Of a stretch of DNA of 64,000 nt, positions 54,667-64,000 are shown piece by piece; within the stretch, counting starts at the first letter, position 1; each line of letters starts with the position of its first letter. This DNA is from Elymus sibiricus. Lineage: Eukaryota; Streptophyta; Magnoliopsida; Poales; Poaceae. Under the pieces are notes generated by a model that ran no database searches, was not told the DNA's origin, and saw nothing but the letters and a program-made list of their open reading frames with translations. The stretch lies in assembly GCA_039707655.1 (NCBI GenBank), contig CM077676.1, forward strand, positions 83,787,895 through 83,851,894, in the 5' to 3' direction. The position numbers were made by a program, and so were the translations under genes.

Positions 54667-56147
54667 ATACCGGATTTTCAGAAACAACACCCGAAATGCC
54701 TCTCAAAAATAAAAAATCCAAAAATTCTGATACCCACTATTTCAGGTTCGGGTTTGGTTGGTCTCAAATTTCTTGACCTGCACCACACTTAGCAAAAAAC
54801 ACTGAGGGTTTGAGTAGTTTTCAGGAGGATAATTCCGCATGACAAATGAAAATTTTCATCATCATAACAACATGACAAATGATAGTTTACAGGGCTTTGT
54901 TGTTCGGATTGTTCGAGTACCCGAAAAAATATACATGCGGTCACCCGGACAGATATCTATGAGACTTCCTTCAAAAAAATCTGTGAGAGGTGGTCTTCTC
55001 CTTATCCAAAATAAGAGAAGAAAAAGCCCTCTCTCGTGAATCTCTCCTCCATCCCTCGGACGGGCGGCACCTCCTCCCATGACCCCCCTTCGTCTTCGGC
55101 GCTTGCCAACCAAATACCCCACCTGCGTCGTTTTTCTCCGCTCGGTCCTGCTGCTACTCATCGACGCCACTCCAACCTCGAAGAGAGGAGCGTTATAGCG
55201 AGAACCGTGTGGTGACCGCAACATCAGGCACCGGCCAGACCGCCCCCATCCACATATCCGTCGCAACCGCTGGCCGTCCATAGCACCTCGATCTCATCTA
55301 GCTCGAAGCACACCGCCGCTTCGGGACCCATCACATCAGAAGGTTGAGCCGCCGACGGCCCCTCTTCCCAAGGTCAATCGACGACCAGCGGCGGCGAATG
55401 AGAGAGTAGATAAAGGGGGATCGAGAGGACATCGTGAATGCCAATGGCGGCGGCAGAGATGGTCGGAGAGGCACCACATCTCTCTTTCTTCATCGCTGGA
55501 AGAAATAGGAAGAGAGAAAGTTGCCAACCCTTCGTCGTATGTGTCCAACTGATGTTGTCGGGCCCATCTATGATCTAACTATGTCCAGACCAATTAACAA
55601 GGCATTTTCTCATCATAGGCCCACGTGTCAGAGACACGGAACCGCAAGTGCCCTCAGCCCTCTGCATGTTAGCCCGGCATAAACTTGTAGGAGATACTTC
55701 CTCTGTACACAAATGTAAGATGCTTTTGCAGGAGTCTAGTTTAAAATTGCAAAAATGTTCTACATTTTTTTATAGAGAAAGTTTTTTTTAATTCGAAATT
55801 CATTTGAAAAATTTGGGTGAAAAGTTCTGAGATTTTCTGGAAGCTGGTTTTTCTGGCCCCACCCAGAAAAAATGGAATAGAGAAAAAAAATCTTAGTCTA
55901 TGAACTTGAATGTAATTTTTTTAGTGTTTCTTGTACTGCCATGACAGATGATGAATAAATCGATTTTTTTCCGCAAATAAATAAATTGAGTAAGCTAGCT
56001 TATCCAAAAATGGACCTAGTTGGGCTGGTGGTCATCTATAATAAGTGCGACAAAGGGGTAGTTGTTTCCGTCATAATAAGCATTATTTCATGTTATTAAT
56101 AGCATGCAAATATGGATAGGCTGATGGACCCACGACAGTACAACTAA

Positions 56148-56408
56148 GGCTGTCCGTAATGGGGGTATCATATCTAGTATCATGCATGCCAACTAGACTA
56201 TTTAGGTGCTGTGGCATAGAATTAAATGAAGAAAGAGAGGCTTGAGTATCATATCATGATACCGTATCATAATAAATGACATGCTACTCTGTGTCATGCA
56301 TGTCAATAAATAAGCCATCTATGATACTATGCATTACGGAGGTAGTATCATACACTAGTATCACATATGCATGAAACTAAGTTATGATACTATCCATTAC
56401 AAGCAGCC
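56148..56408. mobile_element. Tourist-like MITE, intact (copy 2)
   Basis: 261 bp flanked by TAA (56145-56147 and 56409-56411), with inverted ends GGCTGTCCGTAATGG and GGCTGCTTGTAATGG. The matching MITE in copy 1 is split by the Stowaway nest. Confidence 0.75.
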
Positions 56409-56629
56409 TAAGCAGAATTTCCTTCGAGTATATTACAGTACTCAGGATGCAATTGTTTTTTTTATTTTGAATCCTCTTTTTGAGCTAAGGAGAGAATGCC
56501 GCAAGCCTGCAAAGGTTTGAAACCCATTTGCTCAATGCACGTAGAGAAAACATTCCACGAAAAGCTGTTGCGAAATGCATGACGTGTCTATTTTTATGTC
56601 TTCTTGCATCTTCAATCATTCATGGACTA

Positions 56630-56659
56630 CTCCCTCCAATCCAAATACATCGGAGGGAG
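56630..56659. mobile_element. 30-bp Stowaway remnant (copy 2)
   Basis: CTCCCTCCAATCC…CGGAGGGAG between TA dinucleotides is a Stowaway reduced to little more than its two ends. In copy 1 (20360) only the right half, CGGAGGGAG, remains. Confidence 0.6.
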
Positions 56660-57154
56660 TAGTAAAATAATAGTCTGATATCACATTTGGCTTTCCCGGC
56701 AAGAAAAAAGGACACCATTTGGCTACACAATGGCTACGAACAAGACTATTAATTTCGGCTCAAAAGGAAAACGAGACTATTAATTAATGCAGCCTCTACC
56801 ATCAATTAATTAATCTATAATTATAATGAGAAATAGAAATGGTTAACGAGTGCTACAGCTAACCAAAAACAGCAGCAGGTGGTCACCCAACAACGACAGA
56901 CAGATGGTCCTTTCCGTCAGGTATTAAACGAGACGGATGGACAAGCATTGCTATAAATAGTCGATATATACGGATACCTGCAAGGGATAAAGGAACAAGA
57001 TCCAAAAGAAAGTTAATGAAAATTGACCATGCAACGTACGCGTCAATAATTGGCAGGCTACAACCACTTGATCTCTTTCAAATCATATAAGTGAAAGACA
57101 GAGAATGAAAATACTCATACTTTTTTTCTTTTCGGGAAATACTTTCGATCTATT

Positions 57155-58243
57155 CATCAGCGGTCGGGTATTTACACTGTCAAATCCGCGTATCGTTCTC
57201 TAATGACTCGCAATGAGCATTTGGCTCTAGAGGAAGGGACGACTACAGAATCTTCAGCAAATGATAGACAGCTGTGGAACCGGCTATGAAAGCTCAAGGT
57301 GATCCCAAAGGTCCGAGTTTTCTGGTGGAGAGTCCTTCGAGGCATCCTCCCAGTGGAAACTACTCTAAAAAACAGACATATTGCAGCAATGGCGAGATGT
57401 AAAGTCTGTCTGGGGGCGGACGAAGACAAGCTGCATGCTCTGGTCAAATGTTCACATGCCCAACAATTTTGGAATGAAGCAAAGGTTTGGTTGCAAGTCA
57501 AGCTGCCGGATCTTCACCCAAACACTTGGTGCAAGGATATACTGTGCGACTCCCGCATAGCTGATGTGGATCGGCCTGAAATTGTCACTGTCATGTGGGC
57601 GATTTGGACCTCACGGAATAACATAACGCATGACAAGGCGAGCCTGGACCCGATCCAGTCTATGAAGCGTACAAGGGAAACTCTAGCGCTGCTAGAAATC
57701 CCTCTACAACAATCCATGATACTGCCTGGTTACGGTTGGAGACCACCTGATGATGGTTGGGTGAAGATCAATATTGATGCTAGTGTCTCAAGTCTTCAAC
57801 ACAAAAGTGGAGCAGGAGGGATTGCAAGAACTCCGTCCACTCTCTTAGCTGTCTGGAGCAAGCCGTACCCTGAAGTTTCCGACCCCCTCATTGCTGAAAC
57901 TTTGGCCTTGCGGGATGGTGTTATTTTTGCAAAGCTCGGTGGTCTCTCACGAGTGGTTATGGAAGTGGATTGCTTAGAGGTTGTGAACCTCTGGAACTCG
58001 CGCACTTTCTCGCGCTCACTAGTAGCACCTTTACTCAGTGAAATTGAAGAGCTAGCTTCATCGTTTATTTCTTTTGTTATTCAGCATGTAATGAGAAATG
58101 CCAACACTTCTGCCCACTTATGTGCAAAACATGCTTGCACACTAGAGGTGACAGTTTGTTGGATGGACTCCCCTCCCGGTTTCCTCATGACCAGCGTTTT
58201 GGCTGATCATGTTGGGGCTGTTGATGATTGCATAAAGCTCTAA
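57155..58243 (+). pseudogene. LINE ORF2 fragment: zinc-finger and RNase H part (copy 2), nonsense
   Basis: It is homologous to 20864-21938. A TGA at 57287-57289 replaces the Trp of RVWKLKV, and there is a 3-bp insertion just before it (SSANDRQLW). Downstream the frame is open to 58243, five codons beyond the stop used in copy 1. I count 11 amino-acid differences from copy 1 over about 310 residues. The 3' A-run is longer here (58252-58263). It is a decaying LINE remnant. Confidence 0.77.
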
Positions 58244-58263
58244 GTTTCCCGCAAAAAAAAAAA

Positions 58264-59520
58264 GTATAAAGAATACTCGAAGTAACAGAAAATAATCCAG
58301 GTCCATAGACCACATAACGACGACTACAATCACTGGAGTGAGCCAAAGGCGTGCCGCCGTTATCGACTCTCCGTCACAGGAGCCGAACAAACCTTATTGT
58401 AGTAGACAATCGGAGAGTCGTCGTGCTAAGGCCCATGGGACCAGCGCACCAGAATAACAACCTTCACCAATGAAGAGAAGCACGAACACAGACGAACGAA
58501 GACTGAATCCACGAAGATAGGACCAACACCGACCGAATCCCACGAGATCCGCCTCCACACGCCCTCCAACACCGCTAGACGCACCCTGGGATGGGGGCTA
58601 GCCGGGGAGGACCGTATTCCATCTTTAGGGAGTTGCTGCCATCTCGCCTTCCTGAGCTGGACACAAACTGTAATCGGCCTCAGAAAAACACCTAAAATTG
58701 GAACAGAGTCATCCCACCGGCAAGGGCCCGGGTCCACCACACCTCAATGGCCCTAAGGCCTCGCAACATGAGTCAGACCGGCGGCGGCGCTAACGAGGAG
58801 GTAGAAGGCCCTTGTCACCTGGCAGTCACCTTTCTTATGGAGGAAAACTTTTCTGCTATGGTATACTCATATTACTTTAGTGGAGAAGTATTTTTAATCG
58901 AGTTTTGATCAACAAAATGGAGGGGGGGAATCGGGTTTCTTGTAGGAACTAATGTAAGACGTTTTTGTTCTTCAAATCAAATCATAGTAGCAGAACGATC
59001 TTATCTTTAAGTAGAATGTATTAGGGACAACCTTTGTTTCTTCAAAAGGAAATGTTTTGATGTGTATCATGGAATTTTTAACTTTTCGAAGCACTCAAAC
59101 TTGAAATATAGGAAAAGTGGCTAGTTAGAAATTTGTCTTAATTTCTATTTCATGAATGTGTCATGGTCCGAAGAAAAAAAATAAAAGGTGGAGGGGAGGG
59201 ATAAAAAGGTGAGGGCCGGGCTGTCAGGCTGATGTTGCGGACAGTCCAGACTCCCCTACTCCGCCCCTCGATTTGGGTCCGGGCTGAGGTATTCCGGGAA
59301 TCCCTTTATCGTGAGTCATAGGATTGCATGATCCAATGGCACATGTGACGCCCAGAGTTCCCTATTTTGAATAAATTAATTAGGGCCGTACGATTGTTAC
59401 GATCCAACGGTCTATATGTTGTGCTATTGGTACACTATACTACTACTCCAGGAGTACAAAGTTAATATTCGGAATAACCTAACATCTGATTAGTATTGCT
59501 GACAGTGGTGTTGCTGGACG
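58264..59520. other. non-coding stretch before the PKS promoter (copy 2)
   Basis: It is the same as 21967-23233 of copy 1. There is no gene I can support. Its last few hundred bases would contain distal promoter sequence of the PKS. Confidence 0.4.
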
Positions 59521-59596
59521 TCGAGAACATTGAGCTACATCCAGGGATACATCATGTCACCCATGCTCACGCGCCAGCCTTCCTCTGCGCCCGTCC

Positions 59597-59603
59597 TTAA
59601 ATA
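59597..59603 (+). promoter_or_regulatory. TATA-like box of PKS copy 2
   Basis: TTAAATA is followed by TCACCTCCTCC (a C/T-rich, AC-element-like stretch) and a leader beginning about 59630. The first exon would end at the donor GTAAGTAAG at 59744. Confidence 0.5.
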
Positions 59604-59629
59604 CTGGTCACCTCCTCCAATCCCTCGCA

Positions 59630-59743
59630 TCTCTCGACACACACAACCATTGTGCATTCTTCTTCATCATTTCCTTTCGTCTCCATTCCAGTGAATACTC
59701 AACATATATCCTCAACTTGGAAAGCGTGCACACAGGCAAGGAA
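59630..59743 (+). other. 5'-UTR exon of the PKS gene
   Basis: I infer a non-coding first exon: a TATA-like box about 30 bp upstream, a C/T- and CA-rich leader without ATG-initiated frames of note, and a consensus donor (GGAA then GTAAGTAAGG). The matching acceptor is TTTCTCCTTCCTGTAG at 60784, 42 bp before the start codon, giving a 1041-bp leader intron. The transcription start is an estimate. Confidence 0.5.
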
Positions 59744-59990
59744 GTAAGTAAGGTCCTACATACTTGTACATTAATTTGTCTCTTCAACAATGACTAGCAA
59801 GAAATGCCTTTTGTACTGTAACATTTTGGGATGGACTTTGAAGATATATATGATCATTTGGGATACTTTCTATAGAAACGTTTTAAACAGTATCTAATCC
59901 TTCATGGAATAGATCGAACTGTATAAAATAGTTTGCATTATATATTAGTACGGGAGGGAAAATGGAACTTTAGTTTAGCTATATTATTAA

Positions 59991-60248
59991 GGCTGGTCAC
60001 AATGAGAAGTATCATATATTAGTATCATGCATATGATACTACCTTCACAATGCATAGTATCAGATCTTGGTATCATAACGACCTTATTTATTGTCATGCA
60101 TGACACATACTACTACATCATTTAATATGATATTGTATCATATCGTGATACTCAACCACCTCTTTCCTCATTTAATTGTCTGTCACCTCACAGAAAATGC
60201 CTAGTTGGCATGCATGATACTACCTATGATACTCTCATTGTGACCAGC
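59991..60248. mobile_element. Tourist-like MITE in the PKS leader intron (copy 2)
   Basis: The ends GGCTGGTCACAATGAGAAG and, inverted, GCTGGTCACAATGAGAGT are flanked by TAA. The interior is rich in GTATCAT/ATGATAC repeats. The deletion in copy 1 starts inside this element. Confidence 0.78.
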
Positions 60249-60524
60249 TAATTAAGCGCTAAAGTGTTACTGTACATCCATGTAGCAGATTATTAGGGCT
60301 ATTGTCGGCAATAACCTTATTTAAGACCAACTACGATCTGTCTTTATTAGACAAGAGAATATGAGCTTGCATTAGATGGGAGAAACTGAAACGAAAGCGA
60401 CCAACAAAGAGCATTCTTGCAGTTAATAATATGGGTAATAATAGAAGAGTAATGCGACAGGTGGGAAACTCTTATTTTTGATTTTGTTATTACCATCATA
60501 GAAATATAAAAGGCGTAACAAATA

Positions 60525-60579
60525 CTACCTCTGTACCAAAATATCTGCAAAAACGTCTTATATATTCGTACGGAGGGAG
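60525..60579. mobile_element. short Stowaway derivative in the PKS leader intron
   Basis: CTACCTCTGTACCAAAATAT…CGTACGGAGGGAG lies between TA dinucleotides, 55 bp. It has the ends of a Stowaway with most of the interior missing. It is absent from copy 1 because it lies within the deletion. Confidence 0.55.
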
Positions 60580-60826
60580 TACGACTTAATTTGTAAGTGT
60601 AGTGATATGTATTGTGAAATATCGATCAAATGGTGCAAAGGGATTCCTGGGAGCAAAAAAATTGGCAAGATTATTTTTTTTGAGTGTTCAAAAAAATGGC
60701 TAGATGACGGCTGCAGTAAAAGATATGGGCTTTTATTTCTTCTTACATTCGTCACCTGCTCTAATAAATTTCTCCTTCCTGTAGGTCAGGTACAAGTGGA
60801 AGTGGGTGACTGCTCCGATCGACACC

Positions 60827-62221
60827 ATGACAAACAGCAAGGCCAACGCTCGCGAGATCCGGCGCTTGCAGCGTGCTGATGGCCCCGCGGCCGTGCTGGC
60901 CATCGGCACGGCGAACCCAGAACACCGCTTGTCCCAGGACGAGTACCCCGAGTACTACTTCCGTGTCACCAAGAGCGAGCACCTCGCGGAGCAGCAGAAA
61001 CCCATACTCAAGATGATATGTAAGCTTTACATGCAACTACTACTCCCTCCGATCCATAATAAGTGTCGTAGTTTAGTTCATTTTGAACTAAAACCACAAC
61101 ACTTATTATGGATGGATGAACTAAAATCACGACATTTATTATGAATCAGAGGGAGTACAGCATATCATTTGACTCGCAAGACCTGTTATGTTTCATTGTT
61201 GTCCTACTTAACTAAATCAGGCACGCTAACGGGCAACGAGAGGCGTTTCGTCCACAACTCGGACAAGATGATGAGCGCCCATCCCGAGTTCATCGACCGC
61301 GCAACGCCGTCCCTCGAACAACGCCTCGCCATCGTCGCCGTCGTCGCCCCGGAGCTCCTTGCCTCAGCCGTGACCAAGGCCATCGCCAATTGGGGGCGTC
61401 CGGCCACCGACATCACCCACCTCATTGTCGTCACCAACGCTGGAGCCGGAGCCCCGAGCGCCGACGTCCACCTGGCTGCTCTCCTGGGCCTCCGCCACAA
61501 CGTCCGCCGCACGGTTCTCCAGCTCAATGGCTGCTTCGCCGGTTGCGCTGCTCTGCGCCTAGCAAAGGACCTCGCCGAGAACAACCGCGGCGCGCGCGTC
61601 CTCGTCGCCTGCGTCGAGCTCATGAGTGTCGCCGGCTTCCGCGGCCCCACTGAAGGGGAAGACTGCGTGAACAACCTCATCAGGAACACGGTGTTCGGTG
61701 ACGGGGCGGGTGCGGTGATCGTCGGCGCCGACACCGAGGAGCCCGTCGAGCGGCCGCTCTTCGAGATGGTGTCCGCCTCACAGACCGTGGTGCCGGACAC
61801 CTTGCAAGTGGTGACGGCGGAGATCAAGACTTGCGGCCTTGATGGAAATGTTTCCACCAAACTGCCAAATCTGGTGGCGGACAACATCAAGCAGTGCCTG
61901 CTTGACGCGTTTGGTCCACTTGGCATCGAGGTCAAATGGAATGACCTCTTCTGGGCAGTGCACCCTGGTGCCATGGCGATCTTGGACAAGATTGAGAGGG
62001 TTCTCCAGTTGGAGCCCGGGAAGCTGGCGGCAAGCCGAACTGTTGCACGAGAATACGGGAACATGCTTAGCGCCACCATCATCTTTGTGCTCGACGAGCA
62101 ACGGCGTCGGATGGAGGAGGAAGGCGAGTGGGCTGAGTGGGGGGCCATGGTGGGGTTTGGGCCAGGTTTTACTATGGAGACAATGGTGCTTCAGGCTACC
62201 AGCAACCTGAAGAAAAATTAA
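60827..62221 (+). CDS. type III polyketide synthase (chalcone/stilbene/curcuminoid synthase-like), complete
   Basis: Two coding exons, 60827-61019 and 61221-62221, give 397 residues, the normal size. The intron (GTAAGC…AAATCAG) splits a Cys codon after its first base, the hallmark intron position of this family. The start is the ATG at 60827 ([20 protein letters not shown]). The enzyme is a soluble homodimer that extends a CoA starter with malonyl-CoA and cyclises the product. The catalytic Cys ([20 protein letters not shown]), His ([11 protein letters not shown]) and Asn (REYGNMLS), the gatekeeper Phe (GFRGPTE) and the GFGPG loop are present. Compared from memory with chalcone synthase, several pocket positions differ (Met for Thr197, Leu for Ser338, and a small or polar residue for Phe265), so chalcone synthesis is unlikely and the starter and product cannot be named. 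The gene is preceded by a leader intron rich in MITEs. No inactivating change is seen. Confidence 0.88.
61043..61155. mobile_element. Stowaway MITE in the coding-region intron of the PKS (copy 2)
   Basis: CTCCCTCCGATCCATAATAA … ATTATGAATCAGAGGGAG between TA dinucleotides, 113 bp, fills more than half of the 201-bp intron. It contains the palindrome TAGTTCATTTTGAACTA. The deletion in copy 1 ends inside its left terminus. Confidence 0.85.
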
Positions 62222-63230
62222 TTAGCACTTCATTGGGCTAGAAGGCTACGTGCATTCATATTCTCCGTATCTATCGTTGAAATTTGGTGAGGTGTTTCAG
62301 AAACGACTACTACTATCTACCGAAACAAAGTGAAGCTGGGGGAGATACAAAATCCTGGCAAAAAAAGAAGAAGATGGAGCGCCTGTGACCGAAGAAGTTC
62401 CTTTTGGCTTACTGCTGTTCTTGCTCTTGCAGCTTTGTTTACCTATCTTTAGTGGTTGGTCTGTAATAATAGCTATGTTGTGTGCTCATGCTGTCACTGG
62501 ACTTGTTGGCTGTCTGTAGTAGTATGTAAGCAAACCGTCTTTGTAAGGTCTCACTCTCTAAATCACCATGAAATGGAGTTCAAGCTACAGAGGAGGAGAT
62601 CGGATGGAATGGGGTCTACTTTCTGTCCTAGCCACGCTAGCTAGACGTTGTGCCATTGTTCTCTTTATCCGTTTGCGTGCCCGATTTAATTAGGACAACA
62701 ATGAACCATAGCATGTCTTGCGAGTCAAATGATATATGGAGGTGTGATTTTAATGCGAATATACTGTAGTTTGCATGTCAGCTTAGATACTCAATGAAAA
62801 AAATATGAGTATATACCTAAGAGAGTCATTCCCACTAACTTATTTATCTCAACATGCAAGAATGTCATCTCACCATACAACTATTAATGGGATAAGGCCT
62901 ACCTCAACATGCAATCATGCATGGAAAAAAGACTCACCATAATATTCAAGCGTGCATGGGAATATGTTTTCCATTCATTTATTCTACCTATATCCAATAA
63001 ATATTGTTGTAACTATACGTAAACAAATATAAAAGTCATATGTATTTCTAATTTTAGTTCTCATGTTATCAACCTAGATTTTCATAGACAATTCCTGCAG
63101 CAACATGCAGGGTATCCTCTAATTATCTTGAGTGAGGTACCTGCAATTTGGACCATATAAAACAACACACCACTTTTCATCAAGGCTTGAAAAGAGGCTT
63201 TAAAAACGATTGCACCACACGGGCCCATAG
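62222..63230. other. 3' flank of PKS copy 2, no gene
   Basis: It is the same as 25137-26171: probable 3' UTR, then AT-rich sequence without a gene, ending at the CACTA insertion. Confidence 0.5.
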
Positions 63231-64000
63231 CACTACCGGAATCTATGCCGACGCCGACGGCCTCGTCTATGCCGACGGCCACCGTCGGCATAGACGGCAG
63301 TATGCCGACGGCCTAGAGCCAACCGTCGGCGTATCCAGGCCGTCGGCATATCTCCCTCTATGCCGACGGTGGCCGTCGGCGTAGCTAGGCCGTCGGCATA
63401 CCTCCGTCTATGCCGACGGTGGCCGTCGGCGTATCATAACCGTCGGCATATGTGCGGGCCCGGCCGCCCCGGTTTTAACAGCCGGTTGACGCCGTCAAAC
63501 GTATGCCGACGGCCCTAACGTCGGCCGTCGGCATACCTCTCTGCGCCACGTCATCGATCCGCGGCACCGTGGGCCCGGGGCTATGCCGACGGTTATGACG
63601 TGGCAGGGAGCTATGCCGACGGCATAACCGTCGGCATATCTACGTTCATTTTTTTAACTTTTTTTTTGTTTTTTATAATTTTTTTTAAAAAAAATTAATT
63701 AATTAAATTGAGCTATGCCGACGGCATAGCCGTCGGTATAGCTACGTTCAATTTTTTTTGTTTTTTTTAATATTTTGTTTTAAAAAAAATAACAATATTG
63801 AGCTATGCCGACGGCATAGCTACGTTCAAATTTTTTTAACCTTTTTTTATATATAATTTTTTTTTAAAAAAATTCATTAATTAAATTGTGTCTTATCTAT
63901 ACATAAACACACATAGATACACCACGCGTGTCTCTTGGGCCCAGTTTACCGCCCCGTCAACTCTCGCAGGGTTAGGCGGGACGGGTGTTGTTTGGGGGGT
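63231..64000. mobile_element. CACTA transposon C, left end (continues beyond the window)
   Basis: The element starts CACTACCGGAATCTATGCCG and at once enters an array of TATGCCGACGG/CCGTCGGCATA inverted repeats (63243-63640), the subterminal array of a third CACTA family. Copy 1 has the uninterrupted site (26162-26172). TAG (63228-63230) would be one half of the 3-bp target duplication. No gene of the element is reached within the window. Confidence 0.85.
63608..63895 (+). repeat. about 100-bp tandem repeat in CACTA C, three units
   Basis: Each unit has GAGCTATGCCGACGGCATA, a short piece ending CTACGTTCA, then a long T-rich and A-rich stretch (TTTTTTTAAC, TTTAAAAAAA, ATTAATTAAATT). Units start near 63608, 63711 and 63800, the later ones shortened. 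Confidence 0.7.

Larger units (their letters stand above)
53829..63230 (+). repeat. segmental duplication, copy 2 (contains the complete PKS)
   Basis: It is the partner of 13867-26171, in the same orientation. It begins inside the LINE-like retroposon (the 3' half and poly(A) tail are missing here) and continues to the point where CACTA C is inserted (63231). Copy 2 has uninterrupted target sites for the hAT-like element (55059-55066) and the Stowaway nest (56194-56195), so it shows the ancestral state at both. It keeps the region deleted from copy 1 (60226-61048). Confidence 0.93.

Overview
This is a stretch of a large, repeat-rich grass genome. It is almost certainly Triticeae (wheat, Aegilops, barley or rye): it holds an Angela/BARE-type Copia element with LTRs beginning TGATGGAAATATGCCC, grass CACTA elements with hairpin-like subterminal arrays, Stowaway MITEs with CTCCCTCC ends, and deeply nested insertions. 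Nearly all of it is transposon-derived. The only host-type gene I can support is a type III polyketide synthase (PKS), present twice in direct orientation. I saw no rRNA, functional tRNA or CRISPR array.

Layout. 1-9919: a CACTA element (A) nested inside the transposase gene of a second CACTA element (B); both transposase genes are on the minus strand and both are broken. 9920-12536: the 3' part of a gypsy element with its 3' LTR, cut by CACTA B. 12537-13269: a fragment of another LTR that itself sits in an unidentified coding exon (13272-13520). 13649-13968: a 5'-truncated LINE-like retroposon with a 17-bp target duplication.

13867-26171 and 53829-63230 are two copies of one segmental duplication of roughly 9 kb. 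In order each copy carries a LINE remnant, a SINE fragment, several MITEs, a LINE reverse-transcriptase/RNase H remnant and the PKS gene. Copy 2 has a complete PKS gene: promoter, 5'-UTR exon, two coding exons, 397 codons and the Cys-His-Asn triad. Copy 1 has lost coding exon 1 through an 823-bp deletion that joins one MITE to another at a 3-bp microhomology. Copy 1 has also gained a 1-kb hAT-like element (8-bp target duplication) and a Stowaway/Tourist/Harbinger nest carrying a three-stop transposase. Copy 2 keeps the empty sites for both. In turn, copy 2 has gained a CACTA element (C, from 63231 to the window end) for which copy 1 keeps the empty site.

26172-53828 lies between the copies and is transposon filler. 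It contains a SINE, a non-autonomous Harbinger-like element, a convergent pair of broken genes flanked by palindromic and tandem repeats (one a plant-mobile-domain/MAIN-like C-terminus), and a LARD-like gypsy element with 3.9-kb LTRs and no recognisable coding sequence. Next comes a second gypsy element with a decayed integrase and a spliced antisense gene, split by a nearly full-length Copia element (41953-50523, 5-bp target duplication GGATT).

The main story is a young tandem duplication of a PKS gene in which MITEs in its introns appear to have mediated loss of the first coding exon in one copy. The two copies, by their filled and empty insertion sites, give an ordered record of later transposition.
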